The translations under genes were made by a program, and so were the position numbers. The notes under the pieces are model-generated. The model did not search any database, was not told the DNA's origin, and saw only the letters and a list, made by a program, of their open reading frames with translations. A DNA stretch of 64,000 nucleotides, from contig JBBHKE010000741.1 in assembly GCA_037447655.1 (NCBI GenBank), positions 43,270 through 107,269 of the forward strand, given 5' to 3'. The stretch's first letter is position 1, and each line of letters starts with the position of its first letter. Below, in pieces: positions 35,032 through 45,600 of the stretch. This stretch comes from Zygnema cylindricum (lineage: Eukaryota; Streptophyta; Zygnematophyceae; Zygnematales; Zygnemataceae).

Positions 35032-35976
35032 GGGCGTGTGCCCATGTGTTCAAGTAAGGGTTTTTTCCCGTCGTTTACACAGAAAATGGGACTTCCAACG
35101 AGAAAATATTACGCGTACGAAAATGGGCAAAAATACAAGTACATTTTGCGTCATCTTGGAACTTGGAAGGTACGGCAATTTGGCGTTATTATCAACGCGA
35201 CCCATTTCCAGCTCATCTTCACACTTGCACTGGAATCAAATTGCGACCTGATTTTAATCAAAATAACATCCTATTGACGAATAGGAAACCTGGATTGCAT
35301 GCGTCAATCGTTTTCAAAAAAAATTGCACGAAGGAAAGTACACGCTATTTTTTTCACTGCTCGTCACGAGCATGCACATAAGAAAATGACAAACTTGTAC
35401 GGAAAAAAACTTGCAGGGGTCTCGGACTTCCACTTTCCTTCATGGGTCCTTTGCAAAAGTTTACGTCGTCCTAGTCTCTCTTCCTCTTTCTCACTCGATC
35501 GCTCTTATTTCTCTCTCCCCTAAATGAAATGCGGCAATGATGGTTTAAAATGAAAGATATATTTTTTTATCTTTTTTTTGAATATCTTTGGTCGTAGTTT
35601 GACGGCATATAAAATGATAAAAGATAAATAAAAGAAATCGGAAGCCATGGCGGAATGTTTACGTACTAATGACGTCATAGCGTGGCGTGACTTCGCAACG
35701 TCAAAACCCTAAACATCTACGATGTCAGAAAAACCTCGACGTCTACAACCGTCGCCGTTTTTGTAGACGTCACTTATTTTAGGAAGTTTCGCAGTAATCT
35801 ACATTTCGTTTTCGTAGTCTGTCGCACATATTGTAGACGTCTACGACTGTCACAAATTTGAAGTAATGAAAGCGCAAGTAATGAATGACATAGGAACATT
35901 TTGAAAAGTACACCGTAAAATCTGCGCTAAATTCCAAAGTAACGTTTCAAAATTTTGGTTACATGGGCTTACGCCC
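35032..35976. mobile_element. PIF/Harbinger-like element in the right TIR arm
   Basis: Ends gggcgtgtgcccatgt and acatgggcttacgccc are inverted repeats with two mismatches, flanked by TAA (35029-35031 and 35977-35979). The left arm carries the empty site near 23162-23180. The ends resemble those of the nested pair at 19510 and 20176, so the three form one family. Confidence 0.87.
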
Positions 35977-36547
35977 TAAGTCCTCTCACCATGGAGCTCA
36001 CATAACGACAAAATGTGACTGTTTGCAACACTTTTATTTACATGTGGTTGCCGCAGTTTTGTTACCGTAAACATTCGTCGGCCGTGTGAATTGCTAATTT
36101 TACTATGAGGGTCGACGTTCGCAAGCGCGACATAATTTTAAGCGGTTGAAACAATATTTTGATGGTCAAAGTTGTCCAACCGATTGACCGTCAAATTTGT
36201 ACTCAACGGTGCATTATTTGTACATGTGTGTTCTTCAAACGTACGTTTTTTGACAAAATGACGTAAGTGACTGTGCGCAACCAAAACAGTCACTGTCATG
36301 ATCAATTCCCAAAATAAATAGCTAAAAACAGATTCAGCATTGAGGCAAAACAATTGTCGTCATCTTTCTGCCACGCAGCGTCGTTAAATGTTAGAGCATG
36401 CAAAATAGGTGGCGAACTGTATGCCACATCAGCAAACCGGCAACAAAAATGAGGAAATAGAGTGGATTTAGAAATTTCCATAAGTGCATGCTAAACGTGA
36501 CACGTCAGTTAGCGAACGTAGCGTGACGCCCTTGCCGGTGATTGGTA

Positions 36548-36767
36548 CACCGCGAATCGTTATTAGCGTCAAGGTTTTTTTCGCCGCTTAAAACATCTTT
36601 TCTCTGTACACACTTGTCGGATTGTGGATCTGACGGCTGCGATTGAAAGGCAACATTCTCAGCTTCCGATTGGCGGTCTCAAATTGAAAATTTGACAAGT
36701 GTGTACGGAGAAAAGATGTTTTAAGTGGCGAAAAAAAACCTTGACGCGCTAATAACAATTCGTTGTG
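36548..36767. mobile_element. TA-flanked MITE, subtype 1
   Basis: Starts caccgcgaatcgttattagc and ends with the imperfect complement gctaataacaattcgttgtg, with TA on both sides (36546-36547, 36768-36769). The interior holds a second inverted repeat, aaaacatcttttctc / gagaaaagatgtttt, so most of the 220 bp can fold into one hairpin. Confidence 0.85.
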
Positions 36768-36796
36768 TATCGATTCTAAAATATTTGGTTAAAGGT

Positions 36797-37117
36797 TTCA
36801 AACCATAGTTCAAAAGTAGGCGTTTTTATGGTAGGCCTTTGGTCGGCGCCTTTATCGTAAGTTGTGTTATGGGCTTTTCATGTGATCTTCTTAGATCGCT
36901 ACTTTGATCGGCGACCGTCCGATCATCCGAATCTGACGGTGTAAATATATTTTTTTGGTCCGAATGTTTTAATTGGTCCAATTTTTGGTCCGAATGTTTT
37001 AATTGGTCCGAATAGGTCCAAATACAATATGGGTCTTAAGGTCATATTGTATGTTTTGCATACAATAGGCATATTGTATGGGCCTACTTTCACCTACTTT
37101 TGAACTATGTTTCAAAC
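36797..37117. mobile_element. Short element with ~25-bp TIRs, cause unassigned
   Basis: gtttcaaaccatagttcaaa at the left and tttgaactatgtttcaaac at the right are inverted repeats about 320 bp apart. The interior includes repeated ttggtccgaatgttttaa and acaatatg motifs. No clear target duplication was found. Confidence 0.55.
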
Positions 37118-38237
37118 AGCTTCACGTAATTGCGCGAACTGCAAAAAATCGTTAAAACGTACATTTTAATTTTAACGAAAATCGCTGTTGTTAAAAAGCA
37201 GCGAGTGGCCTAGAATGCAGAAAATCACCTACGTGGACGCCTCACATCCACATAAATACACGGTTTGTAAAAACCATGCTATGAGACAAAAATGCCATGA
37301 TTGTCAATCCTAAATGAAGGATCCCCAACCGTGGAAATTTGAAATTCAAACCAGACCATAAATGATGGGTGCCGGAAATGGCGGGCGAATCACAGTTTGC
37401 CAAGTTCACAATTTCACATTTACCGAGTAGCGCTCGTTGTCGTGCAGCGGCAGAAGCTTCTGATTGGTTCACGCTCTGACAGAAAGTAAACCCAGCAACA
37501 AAAGCCGCCGAGATTTCTTACGTCATCATGTACGGTCGGAGGCTTAACGACAACCATCTGGTGGCCACACTTCGTCCAGATCTCATATCGTACGGAGATC
37601 CACATCGCCGATGACCCATTAAATGGCAGCATTCACCTTTTGTCCTTTTTTATGTCGGTTATACAGAATTGCAATTGCAAATTTGTCTTTTCCTTAAACA
37701 TTCAGGTACTTCCGTACTTTCATCGTAAATATTTGTCGTTATGGGCTGGCATAGATTCTGGTTATCATTACAGTTTGACCGTACGCAGCCTCCACTCACG
37801 ACAAAACCAAATAACTCTCTCCACCGACAAAGCGACAAAACCAGATAGCTTCTTTCCACCGACATTCACATTCAGACAAAAACATTTAGTGCGATGTCGA
37901 ATGTCCCTTCACTTCTGTTTGAAGATCTCTACATTGTCGTTTCCTATAAAGTACAGCTGCCGGTCTGTGTCCCTCAGCAGGCGGCTTTGACTTCAGGTGG
38001 AAAGCAGAAATGTACGGACATAAGTGTACGGATATAAGTGTACGGACAGATGAACCTGCTCGACACTCCCCGTCTAAAACCTTTGTCCCTTCGCGCATAC
38101 TCCCCAGTTTCCCCTCTCTCTCTCTCCCTCTCTCTCTCTCCTCCCCATGTTTACTTATCATCTAACCCTACCTCTCCTCAATTTTTCACCTCTCTCCCTC
38201 TCCCTCTCGTTTCTCCATCTCTCCCAATTTTGCACCC
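37118..38237. other. Upstream region of the 38 kb ORF, no gene recognised
   Basis: Unique-looking sequence with only short chance ORFs. The last 140 bases are pyrimidine-rich (ctctctccctctctctctct near 38115), like the Y-rich leader of plant genes, and directly precede the ORF start. Confidence 0.45.
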
Positions 38238-40244
38238 ATGGAGGAATTCCACGTGGCACCCCCGGATGCGTCCAGCCCCGACCAGGGCTCTCTGACCCGC
38301 CACCTGTCACTCTGTCACGCCACCCCTCTATTCCGGGGCAGACGCCTCCTCAACATGATTGCCACGTGTCCTCGCGAAACTTCCCTCTGCCTCTGCCACA
38401 TCTCCCACTCTCCCTCCACCTGTCCCTCTCTCTCCCTCCCCCCCTGCGAATGGAACCGCGGAGTCCTCCCCCAAACCTGGACCCAAACCACCCACCGTAC
38501 CAGTCGTACGGACCGTACTTCCCCTCCCTCTTCCGTACAATGTACGAGCTGTACGGATTCTACCTTCCATGGAGTCCCTCTGGAAGTGGTAGAAATTGGT
38601 GACCGTACAGTTTACCCGGGAGAAGTGTACGGAGTCCAGATTCTAGCTGCCTATTTTGTCGTTTCCCCCCTCAATCCTCTGTCCACGTGGAAGGTGGTGG
38701 CGGTGGCGACCTCCGATCCGATCGGATCTTCCCTGCGTGACAAATGTCACAGCCGTACGGATCAGCCAGCCTGTCCTTTGTCCGTACAATCCTGGCTGCT
38801 AGCGGCTGCGGGCGAGGGGTCGTACATCGGCTGGGGAGGCCACGTGGCAAATGCTGACGTGGCAATGGCGGCTGTCGCCCAATCGCATCGCACGTGGCTT
38901 CGTCTCCACGCGCCTCGGTCTCCGACTCCGGCAGAAAAGGACAAAAAAGAGTACGGAAGCCTGAGGATTGAGTGTACGGCTTCGGACGCGTCTTCCGCCC
39001 GAGAGAGGGTAGGAGGAGGAGGAATTCGTACAGCCATTTCCCACGTGTTACGACGTACCTCCTCTTCCTTCCCTCCCTCCTCCTCCTTCTCTCCCCCTTC
39101 CTCCTCCTTCTCCTCCTCCTCTCCCGGGGAAAGTTTTTTGGATTCTCAACATTCGCCCGAAAAACCGTCGATTCGATTCTCCCTCGAAAAACCGACTTCT
39201 GAAAATGCGACAAATGTCACGGGGAGGGAAGGGAGGGAAGGGAGGCAAGGGAGGGAGGAAGTACGGCCGTCGCCGAGGCTCCGGGAAACCCACTCCTGTG
39301 GTACCATGACGTCCGTACTGTACGGGAAACTGTACGGTCCGTACAAAACATCGGCCTCGGCGTCGGCCGCACCGTCGGGAGGTTTTTTGGACTCTTCTGC
39401 GGTTTACGGCCAACGGAATTCTTTCGACTGGGAGCATAGCACCGCCCCGGGAGGGGGTCACATTTGGAGGTCCGCGGGGAGGGACCGTACAATTCGGAAA
39501 GTACATGATGTACGGACAGTCCAGAATGTACGGAATGTGAGGATTTTTGATAGGGGGGAGGAAGTGGAAACGAGGAGTGGGGGGAGAGCGGGAAGGGAGG
39601 GATGGGAGGAGAGCTCGACCAATGGGAGGAGAGGAATCGAACGGTTGGACTCTCCCTGTAGTGTTCTGGATGACACCTGGGAGGGAGATGCCAAGTGGAT
39701 GCCACGTGGCAGGGGAGAAGAGGTAGGGGAGGAGGGAGAGGAAGTGCCGATCAGTACAAGCTCATTGGTCAGGTCAGAATCTGGACTAGGTGCAATGAAT
39801 ATTTTTTCAGGGGGAGAAGGGAAGGGAGAGGAAGAGGGAGAGGGAAGAGGAGTGGGAGGGAAAGGCAGAGAGGAGGGATTTACCAGAGCCGTGAGACAAC
39901 GCAATCCCGGTAATAAACTTCCTTTCAGTTTAACGGAACGGAGGAAAAAAACGGAGTCCAAAGAAAAGCACCATGTTTCGTTCAGCGAGGTTGTCCAGGT
40001 GGTGGTTTATGCTGCTGACGTGGCAGATTGTGGCAGCAGTCACACCTACACGAAAGACGAGCCGCCAGCCCGAAGGTCGACCAATGAGAGCCCTCCGAGG
40101 TCGGCGTCACAGTTTCCCTTTTCGGGCTGCCAGGTCGCGTCGTCTCATTGGCCCGAAATGGAGGGGAGGGAGGGGAGAGAGAGGAGAGCGGCCCGGGTGG
40201 AGAGGTTGCGGCAGCTGGTGCAAAGGACAGGGATCTTGGGATGA
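38238..40244 (+). CDS. Hypothetical protein, 668 codons, intronless, GC-rich
   Basis: One open frame from ATG (cacccATGG context) to TGA at 40242. No family is recognised. The N-terminal third is Ser/Pro/Thr- and Cys-rich. The middle is Ser- and Arg/Gly-rich with YGKLYGPYKTSASASA near residue 360. The end has a Glu/Gly-rich repeat, a conserved-looking KHHVSFSEVVQVVVYAAD near residue 585 and a basic C-terminus. The HVSF core loosely resembles PP1-binding RVxF motifs. GC content is far above the neighbours and there are no in-frame introns. The length may be partly due to GC bias and GTAC repeats: other frames are also open for long stretches before 38600. The true start and any introns are uncertain. 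Confidence 0.45.
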   Translation: MEEFHVAPPDASSPDQGSLTRHLSLCHATPLFRGRRLLNMIATCPRETSLCLCHISHSPSTCPSLSLPPCEWNRGVLPQTWTQTTHRTSRTDRTSPPSSVQCTSCTDSTFHGVPLEVVEIGDRTVYPGEVYGVQILAAYFVVSPLNPLSTWKVVAVATSDPIGSSLRDKCHSRTDQPACPLSVQSWLLAAAGEGSYIGWGGHVANADVAMAAVAQSHRTWLRLHAPRSPTPAEKDKKEYGSLRIECTASDASSARERVGGGGIRTAISHVLRRTSSSFPPSSSFSPPSSSFSSSSPGESFLDSQHSPEKPSIRFSLEKPTSENATNVTGREGREGRQGREEVRPSPRLRETHSCGTMTSVLYGKLYGPYKTSASASAAPSGGFLDSSAVYGQRNSFDWEHSTAPGGGHIWRSAGRDRTIRKVHDVRTVQNVRNVRIFDRGEEVETRSGGRAGREGWEESSTNGRRGIERLDSPCSVLDDTWEGDAKWMPRGRGEEVGEEGEEVPISTSSLVRSESGLGAMNIFSGGEGKGEEEGEGRGVGGKGREEGFTRAVRQRNPGNKLPFSLTERRKKTESKEKHHVSFSEVVQVVVYAADVADCGSSHTYTKDEPPARRSTNESPPRSASQFPFSGCQVASSHWPEMEGREGRERRAARVERLRQLVQRTGILG

Positions 40245-42614
40245 GAGGAGGGAGGGAGAAAGGGGAGGGAGAGGGAGATGGACGGAGCGGAGAGGGAAAG
40301 GGGGAGAGAGAGGGAGAAGGAGATCAAAGAGGATAATTTTTTTTCTTGAAGCTATTTCAAGTATTTTTTTCATTTTTTCATTTTTTTTCTCATAAGGAGA
40401 AAGCTTCGGAGAAGTTCTTCGTAGATGTACAAAAGGGGAGGGGAGGGAGGGGGAGGAGGGTAAGGAAGAGGACAAAATAGTGTAAGATGCGTGACGGGAC
40501 AGGCTATTAAGTGAGAAAACGGAATGAGGAACCTTAGGGTTTTTTTTTTTTTCAAGGCAGGAGTTTTTCTAAGCAGGAAAATTCTATTTAGTTATCCTTA
40601 GGCAGGACTTTTGTATCTAGTTTTTTTCGCAATTTAGTGGTACAAAATAGTGTTAGTTTTACAAAAATGTGACTAAAATGTCACCAAACCTTTTTTTATT
40701 ATGCTAATTCAAATGTCAAATATCCGTATTTTAATGATAAAACAGTATTACATGTTTATCAAACGCACAATGGTTGACCATGTGAGTACATAGAAACGAA
40801 AGAAAGAAATGGCTGAAACGATTTTAGAAAGAAGAAAAAAAACTAAAAAAACTAAAAAAACTGGGTTATCTTATGAAACCAAACCACAAATGGTTAAAAA
40901 TTTAGCAGTTTGTATCAGAGATGTAAAACTCACAAAATCACTGTCAATTGATAATAATAAAAAAAAACCTCTAAACAAACACTGAAAATAATGTTTCTAA
41001 TCTACTCCACGAGCATGCTTCAATACCCAATCTATATACTGTACGCTCATCATCTAAACAGATAAATACTCTTAAAAACAGTAAGCAAACCAATAGCCAC
41101 GAAACATTTCTAAAAGTAAGCTGGTACATATTTATGGGCCAGTGCCCTAAATGTAAATCAAAGGCAAATCTTAATAAGAAAACCCGATGGAGATCCTCCT
41201 GAGTACATGAGAGAAATTAAATCGAAACTAATAGCAGCAAAGAAACAAAGTATACAATGTACAATGACATTCAGACATCATAAGCAGAGCACATCATTTA
41301 GTCTGTGTTATGGCTCAGGTATAATCATGCAATCCAAGCTGTGTTTGATGAAGGGATCCGGACAATTGAAAAAAGACTTCATGTAACTGTTTAGCATTTT
41401 CCGTATACATCTTTAGGTTGCAACCTCTGCTAAAGCAAAGAAAAACATCACTGACAGATTTATGATACTCTATAATAAGAATAATAAAAATTCAATGGAC
41501 AGTAATACAATATGGTTCAAAACGTGAAATGCATCAAAACAAAAGTTAAAAAAACAAAAGGTTATAGGAATTTCACTTCCTGAACCGTTGTGCAAATTGT
41601 CACCGTAAACCATCAAAATACTACTATGTTCAAAAGTTATAACTCCAGATAAATCACACTTCAATTTCTGTATTTATACGGCAAAGTTTAACATTTCAGT
41701 TATTACTATATTGAAAATTGGTTTTTGAGCAGAATCCTTGACAAAAAAAGGAACAACTACATCAATAGAAAGCTTCAAATCATCATTCGGCGTCATTATG
41801 CCTAGTTTGCTCTTGTTTCCTTTTTGTTTTCGTTTATGTTATGCCTTTCGGTTTTGGTTTGATTGTTTTACCCCGAAACAGGTATTTTTTTCCACGGTAT
41901 AATGACCAAAACTTATCGCTGCAAGTCCGGAACAATCTAGTGAGCAATAAACGCAATTGCCAATATTTGTATAAATGGAAAGCATCAAAAACAATCACAC
42001 CATATGTTGTTTGAGCATCACAAACAGACAAGAGAGACGCTAAATGAATAATGGGGAGAAACGTACCTTGGCCAAAAATACTTATTGACCATCAATTAAA
42101 ACATGCTGAGACAGGTAGGATATCCTAAAAAGATTCTAGCTTTTACCGAGCAAAAGCACGGCGCTAATGTTCTTCAACCAAAATTCTACGCTCGACATAT
42201 TTTGACTAAACTGTTTTCATTTGCCGGTTTCATATTTCTACAATCTCTCTTTCCAGATATTATGACAATTCATCATATACTCTCTCTCTCTCCTCCATCT
42301 CATGTTATGACTGGTATAATATTGACACACCAGACACCTATAAATCCCACCGAAACCTTTGAGAAGCCTGTAAAACAGATCTAAAAGAGTACCTACGGTT
42401 TCTAAAGATACCAGATAAGAAATGCCACATTAGTTGATGTTTCCTAAAATGCCCAAAGTATCCAATCCCGTAAAACTCCCAGTATTCAAAGTATAAAGGT
42501 TGACTTGTTTGACCAAAATAGGTGTTTCAATACCTCAATCGAACTGGAACAAAAAAATCACTTTCGAGACTATTTGTTAAAGAAACAGGGGAAATACCAA
42601 AAGGATTTTTTTCA
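40245..42614. other. Intergenic region between the 38 kb ORF and ATP sulfurylase
   Basis: Purine-rich (gggaga) sequence to about 40330, then AT-rich DNA with no recognised gene. The ATP sulfurylase 3' UTR should occupy the part next to 42614. Confidence 0.5.
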
Positions 42615-45600
42615 TTATGCCGCAACACTCTCCTTTGCGATACTTTTGTAGTAGTCCACAAGAACTTGCCAGCCTCCAGGGCACATAAAACCATCAGGAG
42701 GAGCTTCTCCACTTTTCGCAAAGTTCCTCATCTGAAAAGGCAAAATCAATTTATTAGCCCCTTTAACAAGCTGTTTTTTTCTTTTTTTTCTCCCCTTTGT
42801 ACCCAGATGGTTTTTCCGTACTAACAAAATCCAAAAAACAATCAGGTTTTAAACATCTATCAACTTTCAGAAAAATGAATATTATCAGTTCTATTTGATG
42901 AATCTAGTGGTAGCTAAGTCACTTGGGCTAAAACGGTCCCCTCAAGTTATGGTCGTCGAAAAACAAGAACACCTCGAGACAAAAATTATTCAGCTTTTAA
43001 GTAATTGACTTTGGTTGTGATATGTTCCATAAAAAAGAAGACAGCACATGGTTTTGGTCGCATTATATGTCAAACAACAGCACTTTTGCATAGCATGAAA
43101 ACCCAACCTTCAAGTAACAGCGGCTTTGCCCTAAAAAGATCCCCTGTCGTACGACTATTGAAAACAACAGAGTTCAAAATGATAATTTGAGCGTGCAGTA
43201 ACAAAATTAAATAGGTTATTTGTGAATGGGAGAAAAAAAATTGCAGAATTTACAATGTTTTTTTATATACGAACTCAGAAATGTAAAAACATCCAAAGCT
43301 TACCTATAGAAAAAACTTTAGGCATTTGCCCTCTAAAGGATGACAAAAAATCACCCTCTTAGAAAATAACTTGTGGACGAGAACACCTAAAGTTTTTGAG
43401 ACGATAAATTCATGCACAACTTGAACAGATTGTTTTGTAACACCGACGTTTACATATTTCTATCCCTTTACTTACCGTGTCATCATGGGAGCCATTAAAC
43501 ATTGTCAAATGTCTTGTCAAATGTATTGTCAAATGGATGGAAATGAACTCCCTCACTCTAAGTGTGCCTTCTTCTTTTCTGTAACTAGACACAAACCCTG
43601 GTCTACTTACAAGTAATCTTCGTCATCGATATATTCTCAAATCTAAATCAAATCCCTAAAACTCCGCGAAGCATTCCCATGGAGTATCTTTTATTCATTT
43701 AGCAGGACCTTAAGAATGTTTCAAAACCACCTCTGTTTCGATCTCGTCCACAGAGCCATTTACAGTATATTTCTGAGGTGTTTTCAAGAGTATATATTGC
43801 TCTAAATAGGAACTTTTAGGATGTCTGAGTCAGCATACCTTAGTTCCAGAGATGAACAAGAAGTCATCAGCTCTCGCTGGCTCGAAAAATGCCATCTCTC
43901 CCTTTGTCTTGTCGTACGCAGCAACCTGCAAAGTTAAAAACCAATTTAGAAATTAGGCGTAAAATAGTACAACACCCATGAAGCACAGTACTCACTCTAA
44001 ATTACCTCAGAGACATCTCAAACAAGCAACGAGGCTTTCGCTGAAGTGTAATGTATTAACATTCATAATGTTAAAGGGTACAGATCAACAAGTATTACAC
44101 AGATTTGCATTCAGACTAGTCAGTAGTGACGCGCAGTTACCTTGTGAGAACAAGGGAAGGACATTTACAAAATGCTACCCCTTGAAAAAAAACTAAACAA
44201 CAAAACGCAAATGCAATCAAGCATTTCGCGTCCACAACCCACCTTCACCAGCCAGTACATATTAGCCTCACATTTTAGCCAGTACATATTAGCCATACAC
44301 ACACCAGCCCAACAAAAAATAGCAATAAAAACTGAACTGGTGGAACCAAATTTGAGCTGTGAGATATAATCTACTATTCTGATTTATAGCTTGATGGTAA
44401 AATGTACCTAATAAATGCCACCTAAGACTGTGGAAACCTTACAAAGCCTCTGAAACTATTTAGTGTGTACGGATAACGACTTTAGAAACATGTCCTTCAT
44501 ATAATAGGTTACTGTTCACAGGTCACGGTCAACCCACCTTGAACGGCAGAATATTAAGTCTCTCCAGTCCAGGAGCCATGGACAAAACCATCTTCCCGTG
44601 TTCTGCATTATAAAGGTCTCGCTTCTCTACCGGGTGACCCATACCAGCTGGGTCACGACCTACGATGTAAAAATCTGCTCCGGCGTTGATGCGAGCCTTA
44701 GCATGCCATTGAACTTCAGTGGGGCCCGCATAAAGCATAGGAGAGGGAAAAATTGCAACTACGGTTGTTTCCGGGTCAAGTACACCTGCTTTCAAAACCT
44801 GAAAAAAAAATGAAAAAAACCACATGCTTCCATTTATTTAAGTTTGAAAAACAGAGGGTCAGAGAGGTATCTGCTAGCAAGAGCATAATCAGAGCAATCT
44901 GTAAGTTTTTATCGTCCCTGGCCTCGAGTCCTAGACACAAGATGGGACAAACAGGAAATGACAAACTAACCAGCCTGAAAGAAGCATAAGTTGGAAATGT
45001 GAACAGAGGACTGTCCTTCAAAGGTCAGTTACGCAATGTAGTCAACCACTATATTAACTTGCAACCGCTCAATTGTCACATCATTGATGGATAAAAACAA
45101 ATTCAGGAAACTAAGAAAGAAGAAAGTATATGACAACTTCGTAGCCATTCACGTGACAGAAACCAAAAAAAAAACACAAAAAAAACTCCCCACAAGGTAA
45201 GAGACAAGAAAGCACCTCGTCATGCTGCTTCATACGCCAGTCTGTAGGCACATCATCAGATTTAACATATCCTCCAAGTGGGTGGAGAAGCAAAATAGGG
45301 TTTTTATATCCCATCTCAAGAAGGCGACGGCGAGTATCCGTCATCAGCAAGGCATGTCCATTATGGACAGGATTTCGAAGCTGAAAAAGAGCCATTCTCC
45401 CCAGCCCCATGTATGTATACTCGTTCAGTTGAGCATTCAGTTAAGTTTTGCTTCATGAACTTGAATAATTGTCGACTACTACTAGCAAAAAAAAATGGCA
45501 ACGTATACACTGCAATAACTTTAGAAACAAACCACTTCTATAGTAACTGACAGCACAAATGTCTATCTACCTTCCGTTTACATATCCAAGACATGCAGCT

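Larger units (their letters stand above)
22842..36310. mobile_element. Mutator-like element with ~1 kb TIRs, FAR1/OTU relic genes and five later insertions
   Basis: The outer ends gggaattgatcatgac (22842) and its complement (36310) are flanked by identical 8-bp direct repeats aaaataaa (22834-22841 and 36311-36318). The left arm is 22842-23796 plus 30042-30103, interrupted by a copia. The right arm is 36310 down to about 32592, interrupted by two hAT-like and one Harbinger-like element. After removing inserts, both arms are close to 1.0 kb and align throughout. Long TIRs, an 8-9 bp duplication and an internal FAR1 DNA-binding frame place it in the Mutator superfamily. The transposase catalytic core is missing, so the copy is non-autonomous. 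Confidence 0.88.
32592..36310 (-). repeat. Right TIR arm of the Mutator-like element, with three inserted elements
   Basis: Arm segments are 32592-32940, 33952-34034, 34776-35031 and 35977-36310 (duplicated target bases included). Joined end to end they form the complement of the left arm. Confidence 0.87.

Noticed and set aside
38328-39961. Several minus-strand ORFs (up to 180 codons) opposite the 668-codon ORF
   Set aside because: Shadows of a GC-rich region; Ser/Pro/Arg low complexity and no domain.
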